This document shows, one piece after another, positions 19,394-27,478 of a stretch of DNA of 64,000 nucleotides (the first letter of the stretch is position 1; the number at the start of each line of letters is the position of its first letter). The stretch lies in NCBI RefSeq assembly GCF_000383615.1, contig NZ_KB911614.1, positions 1 to 64,000 on the forward strand, given 5' to 3'. The notes below the pieces were generated by a model. The model worked only from the letters and a program-made list of their open reading frames with translations. It was not told where the DNA came from and made no database searches. The position numbers were made by a program, and so were the translations under genes. The stretch is from Streptomyces canus 299MFChir4.1. GTDB lineage: Bacteria > Actinomycetota > Actinomycetes > Streptomycetales > Streptomycetaceae.

Positions 19394-19412
19394 TTAGGTT
19401 AGGCTTACCTAA
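19394..19412. promoter_or_regulatory. Iron box upstream of desA
   Basis: TTAGGTTAGGCTTACCTAA differs by one base from the DmdR/IdeR consensus TTAGGTTAGGCTCACCTAA. It lies 69 bases before the desA start and should make desABCD iron-repressed. Confidence 0.9.
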
Positions 19413-19481
19413 GTTGAAGCCGAGGCCTCGCCCCGCTCCTGCCCCGTCCCGCACGGATTGTCCCCACCGGAGGACCCCCTC

Positions 19482-20924
19482 ATGCGCTCGCACCTGCTCA
19501 ACGACACGACCGCGGAGAGCTACCGCCGCTCCGTGACCGAAGGAATAGAGCGGGTGGCGGCCAAACTCGCCACCACCAGCAGGCCGTTCACCGGCGTCAC
19601 CGTCGACGCCCTCTCCCCCCGCATCGACGCGATCGACCTCGACAAGCCCCTGCTGGACACCACGGCGGTGCTCGACGAGCTGGAGGACGTCTACCTCCGG
19701 GACGCCGTCTACTTCCACCACCCCCGCTACCTCGCCCACCTCAACTGCCCGGTCGTCATCCCGGCCGTGCTCGGCGAGGCCATCCTCTCCGCCGTCAACT
19801 CGTCCCTGGACACCTGGGACCAGTCGGCGGGCGGCACCCTCATCGAGCGCAAACTGATCGACTGGACGACCGCGCGCATCGGTCTGGGCCCGGTCGCCGA
19901 CGGCGTGTTCACCTCGGGCGGGACGCAGTCCAACCTCCAGGCACTGCTGCTGGCCCGCGAGGAGGCGAAGACCGACGACCTGGCGAAACTGCGCGTATTC
20001 GCCTCCGAGGTCAGCCACTTCAGCGTCAAGAAGTCGGCCAAACTGCTCGGCCTCAGCCAGGACGCCGTGGTCTCGATCCCCGTCGACCACGACAAGCGGA
20101 TGCAGACCGTGGCCCTCGCCCGTGAGCTGGAGCGCTGCCGCCGCGACGGCCTGGTCCCGATGACCGTCGTCGCCACCGCCGGCACCACCGACTTCGGCTC
20201 CATCGACCCGCTGCCCGAGATCGCCGAGCTGTGCGAGCAGTACGGCACCTGGATGCACGTCGACGCCGCCTACGGCTGCGGACTGCTCGCCTCGGTCAGG
20301 TACCGGGACCGCATCGACGGCATCGAGCGCGCCGACTCGGTCACCGTGGACTACCACAAGTCCTTCTTCCAGCCGGTGAGTTCGTCCGCCGTCCTGGTCC
20401 GTGACGCCTCCACCCTGCGTCACGCCACCTACCACGCGGAGTACCTCAACCCGCGCCGCATGGTGGAGGAGCGCATCCCCAACCAGGTGGACAAGTCCCT
20501 CCAGACCACCCGCCGCTTCGACGCGCTCAAGCTGTGGATGACCCTGCGGGTGATGGGCGCCGACGGCATCGGCCAGCTCTTCGACGAGGTCTGCGACCTG
20601 GCCGTCGAGGGCTGGAAGCTGCTCGCCGCCGACCCGCGCTTCGACGGGGTCGTCGCACCGAGCCTGTCCACCCTCGTCTTCCGCTACATCCCGGCCTCGG
20701 TCACCGACCCGGCCGAGATCGACCGCGCCAACCTGTACGCCCGCAAGGCCCTGTTCGCCTCCGGCGACGCGGTGGTCGCCGGCACGAAGGTCCAGGGCCG
20801 CCACTACCTGAAGTTCACCCTGCTCAACCCCGAGACGACGGTCGAGGACATGTCCGTCGTCCTCGACCTGATCGCCGGCCACGCCGAGCAGTACCTGGGA
20901 GAGTCCCTTGACCGCGCGTCCTGA
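19482..20924 (+). CDS. desA: Lysine decarboxylase of desferrioxamine biosynthesis
   Basis: The 480-residue PLP-dependent group II decarboxylase converts L-lysine to cadaverine, the first step of desferrioxamine synthesis. Visible are the substrate/cofactor region TSGGTQSNLQALL, the cofactor-binding HVDAAYGCG, and the PLP Lys in DYHKSFFQP (K293). The length equals known DesA proteins. The ATG at 19482 has GGAGG 8 bases upstream; an upstream in-frame GTG/TTG extension lacks homology. The 3' end overlaps desB by 17 bases. Confidence 0.95.
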   Translation: MRSHLLNDTTAESYRRSVTEGIERVAAKLATTSRPFTGVTVDALSPRIDAIDLDKPLLDTTAVLDELEDVYLRDAVYFHHPRYLAHLNCPVVIPAVLGEAILSAVNSSLDTWDQSAGGTLIERKLIDWTTARIGLGPVADGVFTSGGTQSNLQALLLAREEAKTDDLAKLRVFASEVSHFSVKKSAKLLGLSQDAVVSIPVDHDKRMQTVALARELERCRRDGLVPMTVVATAGTTDFGSIDPLPEIAELCEQYGTWMHVDAAYGCGLLASVRYRDRIDGIERADSVTVDYHKSFFQPVSSSAVLVRDASTLRHATYHAEYLNPRRMVEERIPNQVDKSLQTTRRFDALKLWMTLRVMGADGIGQLFDEVCDLAVEGWKLLAADPRFDGVVAPSLSTLVFRYIPASVTDPAEIDRANLYARKALFASGDAVVAGTKVQGRHYLKFTLLNPETTVEDMSVVLDLIAGHAEQYLGESLDRAS

Positions 20925-22185
20925 AAACCCGTCCACCGTCCACGACTTCGTGGGGATCGGACTGGGCCCGTTCAACCTGGGCCTGGCCTGCCTCACCGAG
21001 CCCATCGACGAACTCGACGGGATCTTCCTGGAGTCGAAGCCCGACTTCGAGTGGCACGCCGGCATGTTCCTGGACGGCGCCCACCTCCAGACCCCGTTCA
21101 TGTCGGACCTGGTCACCCTCGCGGACCCGACCTCGCCGTACTCCTTCCTCAACTACCTGAAGGAGAAGGGCCGACTGTACTCGTTCTACATCCGCGAGAA
21201 CTTCTATCCGCTGCGGGTGGAGTACGACGACTACTGCCGCTGGGCCGCGAACAAGCTGAGCGGCGTCCGCTTCAACACGACGGTCACCGAGGTGACGTAC
21301 GAGAGTGACGTGTACGTCGTGAGGACGGCGGCCGGTGACGTCTTCCGCGCCCGCCACCTGGTCCTCGGCACCGGCACCTCCCCGCACTACCCGGAGGCCG
21401 TGCGCGGTCTGGGCGGCGACTTCTTCCACAACTCCCGCTACGCGCAGCACAAGGCGGAGCTCCAGCGGAAGGAGTCGATCACGATCGTCGGCTCCGGCCA
21501 GTCCGCCGCCGAGATCTACTACGACCTCCTCAGCGAGATCGACGTCCACGGCTACCGGCTGAACTGGGTGACCCGCTCCCCGCGTTTCTTCCCCCTCGAA
21601 TACACCAAGCTCACGCTGGAGATGACCTCCCCGGAGTACATCGACTACTACCGCGAGCTCCCCGAGGCCACCCGCTACCGGCTCACCGCCGAGCAGAAGG
21701 GCCTGTTCAAGGGCATCGACGGCGACCTCATCAACGAGATCTTCGACCTGCTCTACCAGAAGAACCTCGCCGGCCCGGTCCCCACCCGGCTGCTCACCAA
21801 CTCCTCGCTGAACAGCGCGCGTCACGAGAACGGCACGTACACGCTCGCCTTCCGCCAGGAGGAGCAGGGCAAGGACTTCGAGATCGAGTCGCAGGGCCTG
21901 GTCCTCGCGACCGGCTACAAGTACGCCGAGCCGGAGTTCCTGGCCCCGGTCAAGGACCGCCTGGTGTACGACTCCCAGGGCAACTTCGACGTGTCCCGCA
22001 GCTATGCGATCGACGTGACGGGCAGAGGCGTCTTCCTCCAGAACGCCGGCGTCCACACCCACAGCATCACCAGCCCCGACCTGGGCATGGGCGCCTACCG
22101 CAACAGCTGCATCATCCGGGAGCTGCTCGGCACCGAGTACTACCCGGTCGAGAAGACGATCGCGTTCCAGGAGTTCTCCGTATGA
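20908..22185 (+). CDS. desB: Cadaverine N-hydroxylase (FAD/NADPH monooxygenase)
   Basis: The 425-residue enzyme is of the IucD/PvdA/SidA N-hydroxylase family and hydroxylates cadaverine for hydroxamate formation. It has an N-terminal FAD motif GIGLGPFNLGLA, the NADPH motif IVGSGQSAAEIYYDLL in the middle and the LATGYKYAEP motif near the C-terminus. It starts with a TTG inside the end of desA, preceded by GGGAGAG, and ends overlapping desC by 4 bases. This is a tightly coupled operon. Confidence 0.94.
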   Translation: MTARPENPSTVHDFVGIGLGPFNLGLACLTEPIDELDGIFLESKPDFEWHAGMFLDGAHLQTPFMSDLVTLADPTSPYSFLNYLKEKGRLYSFYIRENFYPLRVEYDDYCRWAANKLSGVRFNTTVTEVTYESDVYVVRTAAGDVFRARHLVLGTGTSPHYPEAVRGLGGDFFHNSRYAQHKAELQRKESITIVGSGQSAAEIYYDLLSEIDVHGYRLNWVTRSPRFFPLEYTKLTLEMTSPEYIDYYRELPEATRYRLTAEQKGLFKGIDGDLINEIFDLLYQKNLAGPVPTRLLTNSSLNSARHENGTYTLAFRQEEQGKDFEIESQGLVLATGYKYAEPEFLAPVKDRLVYDSQGNFDVSRSYAIDVTGRGVFLQNAGVHTHSITSPDLGMGAYRNSCIIRELLGTEYYPVEKTIAFQEFSV

Positions 22186-22751
22186 GCACCACCGCCGTGG
22201 GCACCTTCACCTTCCGCCCCCTCGACCCCCTGAAGGACGCCGAGCTGCTGCACGGGTGGGTCACCCATCCCAAGGCCGCGTTCTGGATGATGCAGGACGC
22301 GAAGCTGCAGGACGTCGAGCGCGCGTACATGGACATCGCGGCCGACGAGCACCACCACGCGCTGCTGGGCCTCGGCAAGGACGGCGAGCCCGCCTTCCTG
22401 ATGGAGAAGTACGACCCCGCGCACCGCGAGTTGGTGGGGCTGTACGAGCCCCGGCCCGGTGATGTCGGCATGCACTTCCTCACCCCGGCCACCGACCGGC
22501 CCGTGCACGGCTTCACCCGGTCCGTCATCACCGCCGTGCTGGCCCACCTCTTCGAGGACCCGGCCGCCCTGCGGGTGGTGGTGGAGCCCGACGTCTCCAA
22601 CAAGGCCGTCCACGTCCTGAACGAGGCGGTCGGGTTCGTGCCCGAGCGCGAGATCCAGAAGCCGGAGAAGAAGGCCCTGTTGAGCTTCTGCACGCGGGAG
22701 CGCTTCTTTAAAATTCAACACAGCTCGGCCGCCACGGGGGTGGCCGTATGA
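22182..22751 (+). CDS. desC: Acyl-CoA-dependent acyltransferase acting on N-hydroxycadaverine
   Basis: The 189-residue GNAT-like siderophore acyltransferase is of the IucB/AlcB type. It acylates N-hydroxycadaverine with acetyl- or succinyl-CoA. Typical blocks are HGWVTHPKAAFWMM, LVGLYEPRPGDVGMHFL and the C-terminal RVVVEPDVSNKAVHVLNEAVGF. It is coupled to desB by ATGA and to desD by an ATGA overlap at 22748. The last 16 codons include an unusually AT-rich stretch (22705-22720) for this genome. Confidence 0.92.
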   Translation: MSTTAVGTFTFRPLDPLKDAELLHGWVTHPKAAFWMMQDAKLQDVERAYMDIAADEHHHALLGLGKDGEPAFLMEKYDPAHRELVGLYEPRPGDVGMHFLTPATDRPVHGFTRSVITAVLAHLFEDPAALRVVVEPDVSNKAVHVLNEAVGFVPEREIQKPEKKALLSFCTRERFFKIQHSSAATGVAV

Positions 22752-24520
22752 GCCTCGCCGACGCCGTGGCCCACCTCTCCCCCGAGCGCTGGGAGACGGC
22801 CAACCGCCTGCTGATCCGCAAGGCCCTCGCCGAGTTCGCGCACGAGCGGCTGATCGAGCCCGAGGAGACGGACGAGGACCAGTACGTCGTCCGCAGCGAC
22901 GACGGAAAGACCCGCTACGACTTCACGGCCGTACGCCGCTCCCTCGACCACTGGCAGGTCGACGCCGACTCCCTCACCCGGCACCGCGACGGCACCGAAC
23001 TCCCCCTCGCCGCACTGGACTTCTTCGTCGAGCTGAAGGACACCCTCGGCCTGAGCGACGAGATCCTGCCGGTCTACCTGGAGGAGATCTCCTCCACCCT
23101 GTCGGGCACCTGCTACAAACTCACCAAGCCGCAGATCCCGGTCGCTGAGCTCGCGCGAAGCTCCTTCCAGGACATCGAGACCGGCATGACCGAGGGCCAC
23201 CCCTGCTTCGTCGCCAACAACGGCCGGCTCGGCTTCGGCATCCACGAGTACCTGTCGTACGCCCCCGAGACCGCGAGCCCGGTCCGCCTGGTCTGGCTCG
23301 CCGCCCACCGCTCCCGCGCGGCCTTCACGGCCGGGGTCGGCATCGAGTACGAGTCCTTCGTACGCCAGGAGCTGGGCGAGGAGACCGTCGAGCGCTTCCA
23401 CGGCGTCCTGCGCGACAAGGGCCTCGACCCGGCCGACTACCTCCTCATCCCCGTGCACCCCTGGCAGTGGTGGAACAAGCTCACCGTCACCTTCGCCGCC
23501 GAGGTCGCCCGCGAGCTGCTGGTATGCCTCGGCGAGGGTGACGACGAGTACCTGGCCCAGCAGTCCATCCGGACCTTCTTCAACCGGTCGCACCCCGAGA
23601 GGCACTATGTGAAGACGGCCCTCTCCGTCCTCAACATGGGCTTCATGCGCGGACTTTCGGCCGCGTACATGGAGGCGACCCCGGCCATCAACGACTGGCT
23701 CGCCGGGCTGATCGAGGGCGACCCGGTGCTGAAGTCGACGGGTCTGACGATCATCCGCGAGCGGGCCGCCGTCGGCTACCGGCACCTGGAGTACGAGGCC
23801 GCCACGGACCGCTACTCGCCGTACCGCAAGATGCTGGCCGCACTGTGGCGCGAGAGCCCGGTCCCGTCCCTCCAGGACGGCGAGTCGCTCGCCACGATGG
23901 CGTCCCTGGTCCACGTCGACCACGAGGGCCGGTCCCTCGCGGGCGCGCTCATCGAGCGGTCCGGACTCACCCCGGCCGGCTGGCTGCGCCGCTACCTGCG
24001 GGCCTACTACACCCCGCTGCTGCACAGCTTCTACGCCTATGACCTGGTGTTCATGCCGCACGGCGAGAACGTCGTCCTGGTCCTGAAGGACGGCGTGGTC
24101 GAGCGGGCCGTCTACAAGGACATCGCCGAGGAGATCGCCGTCATGGACCCGCAGGCGGTCCTGCCGCCCGCGGTCGAGCGGGTGCGGGTGGAGGTCCCGG
24201 ACGACAAGAAGCTGCTGTCCCTCTTCACGGACGTCTTCGACTGCTTCTTCCGCTTCCTCGCCGCGGACCTCGCCGCCGAGGGCATCCTGGAGGAGGAGGA
24301 CTTCTGGCGCACGGTCGCCGAGGTCACCCGCGACTACCAGCACTCGGTGCCGGAACTGGCGGACAAGTTCGCGCAGTACGACATGTTCGCGCCCGAGTTC
24401 GCCCTCTCCTGCCTCAACCGCCTCCAGCTGCGCAACAACAGGCAGATGGTGGACCTCGCGGACCCGTCGGGCGCGCTCCAGCTGGTCGGCACGCTGAAAA
24501 ACCCCATCGCGGGCCTGTAG
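22748..24520 (+). CDS. desD: NRPS-independent siderophore synthetase (desferrioxamine oligomerisation/cyclisation)
   Basis: The 590-residue IucA/IucC-family enzyme uses ATP to join N-hydroxy-N-succinylcadaverine units into desferrioxamines. It contains the ATP-binding block KLTKPQIPVA (about residue 120), EGHPCFVANNGRLGFG, the PVHPWQWWNKL block, and QQSIRTFFNRSHPERHYVKTALSVLNMGFMRGLS-type active-site segments. The length matches DesD proteins. It is the last gene of the operon; the next gene begins 54 bases later and is functionally unrelated. Confidence 0.95.
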   Translation: MSLADAVAHLSPERWETANRLLIRKALAEFAHERLIEPEETDEDQYVVRSDDGKTRYDFTAVRRSLDHWQVDADSLTRHRDGTELPLAALDFFVELKDTLGLSDEILPVYLEEISSTLSGTCYKLTKPQIPVAELARSSFQDIETGMTEGHPCFVANNGRLGFGIHEYLSYAPETASPVRLVWLAAHRSRAAFTAGVGIEYESFVRQELGEETVERFHGVLRDKGLDPADYLLIPVHPWQWWNKLTVTFAAEVARELLVCLGEGDDEYLAQQSIRTFFNRSHPERHYVKTALSVLNMGFMRGLSAAYMEATPAINDWLAGLIEGDPVLKSTGLTIIRERAAVGYRHLEYEAATDRYSPYRKMLAALWRESPVPSLQDGESLATMASLVHVDHEGRSLAGALIERSGLTPAGWLRRYLRAYYTPLLHSFYAYDLVFMPHGENVVLVLKDGVVERAVYKDIAEEIAVMDPQAVLPPAVERVRVEVPDDKKLLSLFTDVFDCFFRFLAADLAAEGILEEEDFWRTVAEVTRDYQHSVPELADKFAQYDMFAPEFALSCLNRLQLRNNRQMVDLADPSGALQLVGTLKNPIAGL

Positions 24521-24574
24521 GACGGTCACGACGTCCTCGCTGGGCGACCGAGCCCCGGATGCCAGAATCTCCCC

Positions 24575-25468
24575 ATGGCGGAAATCCTCCAGAGGGACGG
24601 CACCTGGGTCTTCGACGGCGACGCTCTGCGGCTGACACCGGGAAGGGACAAGAGCGTCGGGCTGCTCCGCAGCACGCTGGGTGAACTCTGCGTCCCGCTG
24701 GGCGCGTTGGCGGGCATCTCTCTCGAACAGGGTAAGAAGAGCGGCCGGTTGAGGCTGCGGCTGCGCGACGGCGCCGACCCCCTGCTGCACGCGACGGGCG
24801 GCCGGTTGAGCGAGCCGCACGACCCTTACCAGCTGACCGTCGAGTCGGACCGCTACGGCGTCGCCGAGTACTTCGTGGACGAGGTCCGGGACGCCCTGCT
24901 TCTGGACCAGGTCCCCACCGATCCGGTCACCGAGTACCTGCTCCCCGGCCCGGCCGTGCCCCTGTCCGTCTCCGCGGGGGACGGCACCGCCGCCTTCGAC
25001 GGGGAGCACATCCGTCTGGAGTGGAACTGGAAGACGGAGGACGCCAAGGCCTCGGCCGGGCCCCGCACCCTCGCCCTGACCGACGTCGTCGCCGTGGAGT
25101 GGCAGCCCGCGGTCGGTCTGGAGAACGGCCACCTGCGCTTCACCGTGCGGCACGCCCCGACCAAGGCCCCGCCGAAGTACGACCCCAACGCGGTGGAGCT
25201 GTGGGGCTTCAAGAAGGACCCGCTGATGGCGCTGGTCGCGGCGGCGGTCCAGGCCAGGCTTCCGCACCCGGCCCGGGCCGCCGCCGTCGACGTACCGAGA
25301 AAACTGGACATACGACCGGAAACGTCTTCTTCTCCGGTCGCCTCCGCCGAGGACGGCCACGATGCTCTCCTGCGCCGGCTGCGCGAGCTCGGTGAGCTGC
25401 ACCGCACGGGTGTCCTGACGGACGAGGAGTTCACGATGGCCAAGCAGGCGATCCTCAGGCGGATGTGA
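24575..25468 (+). CDS. DUF4429 and SHOCT domain protein
   Basis: The 297-residue cytoplasmic protein appears to hold two DUF4429 modules (residues about 5-100 and 120-215, each starting with a short DG-containing strand, GTWVFDGDALRL and GTAAFDGEHIRLEW). It ends with a SHOCT motif (ALLRRLRELGELHRTGVLTDEEF). Such proteins are common in streptomycetes. DUF4429 resembles PH-like folds and SHOCT is a short oligomerisation/membrane-linked motif, but no function is established. It is convergent with the phosphatase gene, with only 11 bases between stops. Confidence 0.8.
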   Translation: MAEILQRDGTWVFDGDALRLTPGRDKSVGLLRSTLGELCVPLGALAGISLEQGKKSGRLRLRLRDGADPLLHATGGRLSEPHDPYQLTVESDRYGVAEYFVDEVRDALLLDQVPTDPVTEYLLPGPAVPLSVSAGDGTAAFDGEHIRLEWNWKTEDAKASAGPRTLALTDVVAVEWQPAVGLENGHLRFTVRHAPTKAPPKYDPNAVELWGFKKDPLMALVAAAVQARLPHPARAAAVDVPRKLDIRPETSSSPVASAEDGHDALLRRLRELGELHRTGVLTDEEFTMAKQAILRRM

Positions 25469-25479
25469 TCCGAGGCGGG

Positions 25480-27057
25480 TTACTTCGCCCTGCGCGCCAC
25501 CGTGAAGTGGTCGATGCGGTCACCGGTCTCGGCGATGCCCGACACCTTCAGCTTGGCGTAGTGGCCCTTGGAGGCGGGCTCCACGTCCACGCGCAGGAAG
25601 GAGTAGTTGAGGTAGCGCACCCGGGACCAGGCGACGGTCTCGTTGACCTTGCCGTCCTTGGTGTTGACGAAGGAGGCGACGGAGTCGCGCTCGTTCAGGT
25701 GGCCCTCGTAGGAGTCCGGGGCGGAGAAGGCGTACAGGCTGCGGCCCGCGGCGCCCGCCGTGACGTAGACGACCCCCTCGGTCTCGGGGTACGCGGTCTC
25801 GCCGATCGGGAGCTTCTTGGCGACCTTGTCGCCCTTGATGACGTCGGTGCGCTCGTACTGGTGGTTGTGGCCGTTGATGACCAGGTCCACGGTGTACTTC
25901 TCGAACAGCGGCACCCACTCGTGGCGCACGCCCCCCTCCGAGGCGTGTGCGGTGGAGGTGCAGTAGGCGCAGTGGTGGAAGAACACGATGATGAAGTCGA
26001 TGTCCTTCGCGGCCCGGTACTTCTTCAGCTGCCCCTCGAACCACGTGGTCTGGGTGCCGCCGGAGATGCCGAGGTTGGCCGGGATCTCGAAGGAGACGTC
26101 GTTCGGGTCGAGCGAGATGATCGCCGTGTTGCCGTAGACGAAGGAGTACACGCCCGGCAGGTGGGCCTTGTCCGGTCCGTTGTCGGGGAGCGTGAAGCGG
26201 GCCTCCTCGCCGCCGTAGCCGTTGGGCGAGTACCAGGCCTCCATGTCGTGGTTGCCGTAACTCACCATCCACGGCACGGACTTGGCGACCGACTCGGTCT
26301 GGGCGAGGAACTGGTCCCAGACCCGCGAGTCGAAGCCGGTGTCCGCGGTCTTGCCGGCGCCGGCCGGGTCGGCGTAGGCGATGTCGCCGGCGTGCAGGTG
26401 GAAGGCCGGGTTCTGGCCGAGGAGGAGGCTGTCGTTGGCCAGTCCGTGGTAGCTGACGCCCTGGTCGCCGAAGGCCGTGAAGGTGAACGGCTTCTTGTGG
26501 GCGGGCGCGGTGGTGAAGGTGCCCAGGGTGCCGGTCAGGTGCGGCTCGGCGGGGTCGAAGCCCTGGTGGCCGACGCCGTAGTAGTAGGTCTGGCCGGGGC
26601 GCAGCCGGCTCAGCTTGGCGTGCACGTAGTACTGCGTGTGGTCGGCGCTGGCGCCGACGCCGGCCGGGGTGTACAGGGTGCGCACCTCGGCCTCGATCTT
26701 GCGGGAGAGGTCCCAGGGGCGGGCGCCGATCCGGATGAAGGGCTTCTTGACCGCGACCGGCACCTGCCAGGAGACGGTCATCTCGGTGCGGGGGTCGCTG
26801 CCGTAGGCCAGGTGGCGGCCGAAGGGGGCCACGAGGGCGCCGTCGACGGTCGTGGCGGAGGCGAAGGTGCGGGTGGGGGTGGCGGCCTGGGCGACGGCGC
26901 CCGGGACGAACGCGCCCCCGGCGACGGCGCCGAGCGTGACGGCACCGCCCCTGATCACGTTGCGACGGGAGAATCTGGTGCGCAGGTACTCGTGTTGCTC
27001 GGCCATGCTCATGCGCTCGGCGAGCTGCTCGGGTACTCCCATGCGAGGAATGTCCAT
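25480..27057 (-). CDS. Tat-exported purple-acid-phosphatase-like metallophosphoesterase
   Basis: The 525-residue protein begins with a twin-arginine leader (FSRRNVIRGGAVTLGAVAGGAF, cleavage after AQA near residue 56). A fibronectin-III-like N-terminal domain of purple acid phosphatases follows (WQVPVAVKKPFIRIG to YYYGVGH). The catalytic domain has all metal-ligand blocks: GDQGV, HAGDIAYADP, YGNHDME, FFHHCAY and INGHNHQYER. It should hydrolyse phosphate esters outside the cell with a binuclear metal centre. A hairpin (27069-27089) overlaps the probable ribosome-binding region. It is a single-gene unit, divergent from the glmS side. Confidence 0.87.
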   Translation of the reverse strand: MDIPRMGVPEQLAERMSMAEQHEYLRTRFSRRNVIRGGAVTLGAVAGGAFVPGAVAQAATPTRTFASATTVDGALVAPFGRHLAYGSDPRTEMTVSWQVPVAVKKPFIRIGARPWDLSRKIEAEVRTLYTPAGVGASADHTQYYVHAKLSRLRPGQTYYYGVGHQGFDPAEPHLTGTLGTFTTAPAHKKPFTFTAFGDQGVSYHGLANDSLLLGQNPAFHLHAGDIAYADPAGAGKTADTGFDSRVWDQFLAQTESVAKSVPWMVSYGNHDMEAWYSPNGYGGEEARFTLPDNGPDKAHLPGVYSFVYGNTAIISLDPNDVSFEIPANLGISGGTQTTWFEGQLKKYRAAKDIDFIIVFFHHCAYCTSTAHASEGGVRHEWVPLFEKYTVDLVINGHNHQYERTDVIKGDKVAKKLPIGETAYPETEGVVYVTAGAAGRSLYAFSAPDSYEGHLNERDSVASFVNTKDGKVNETVAWSRVRYLNYSFLRVDVEPASKGHYAKLKVSGIAETGDRIDHFTVARRAK

Positions 27058-27068
27058 GGCGTCTGAAA

Positions 27069-27089
27069 CTCGTCGCCATGGGCGACGAG
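27069..27089 (-). promoter_or_regulatory. Hairpin at the phosphatase ribosome-binding region
   Basis: Perfect 9-bp arms CTCGTCGCC / GGCGACGAG with a 3-base loop lie 12 bases upstream of the phosphatase ATG. The CGACGAG that would serve as ribosome site is inside the stem, so the hairpin could limit translation. Functional meaning is inferred. Confidence 0.4.
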
Positions 27090-27150
27090 GTGTGAGACGC
27101 AGGATGGACAGCTTGCGAACAGACGTTCATAAGAACATCAACAGCCCCTT

Positions 27151-27164
27151 GCCCGATATCGGGC
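27151..27164. promoter_or_regulatory. 14-bp perfect palindrome in the phosphatase/27208 divergent region
   Basis: GCCCGATATCGGGC is fully self-complementary and lies about midway between the divergent starts at 27057 and 27208. It may be an operator; no regulator is identified. Confidence 0.4.
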
Positions 27165-27207
27165 AGGTTTCTTGCGAAACGGCTTCCGGTACCCCAGGAT
27201 CTACCGG

Positions 27208-27465
27208 GTGCACGACGAACTTGTTGATCACCTGACGCGGTCCACGCCCCTCAGCCGGGGCGAGGCACTGCGCGTGATCCAGGACGTGCTCGCCTTCTTC
27301 GACGAGACGACCGAGGACTACGTCCGTCGCCGCCACCGCGAACTCCAGGCCCAGGGCCTGGTGAACGCGGAGATCTTCGGACGGATCGAGGCGGACCTGA
27401 AATATCGAGCGGTGGCGCCGCCGGAGCTGACGCTGAGGCAGCTGCGCCGCATGGTCTACGGCTAG
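27208..27465 (+). CDS. Small conserved protein preceding glmS
   Basis: The 85-residue, mostly helical, charged protein has a conserved look (LTRSTPLSRGEALRVIQDVLAFFDETTEDYVRRRH). It ends with PPELTLRQLRRMVYG. There is no membrane segment or signal peptide. I recognise it only as a protein commonly found beside glmS in streptomycetes; function is unknown. It ends 13 bases before glmS and is likely co-transcribed. The GTG at 27208 has AGGA 9 bases upstream; an upstream TTG at 27172 is the longer alternative. Confidence 0.7.
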   Translation: MHDELVDHLTRSTPLSRGEALRVIQDVLAFFDETTEDYVRRRHRELQAQGLVNAEIFGRIEADLKYRAVAPPELTLRQLRRMVYG

Positions 27466-27478
27466 GGGACACATCTTT

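Noticed and set aside
22715..25402. 895-codon minus-strand open frame opposite desD and the DUF4429 gene
   Set aside because: Antisense artefact of GC-rich third positions; desD and the DUF4429 gene carry the real motifs.
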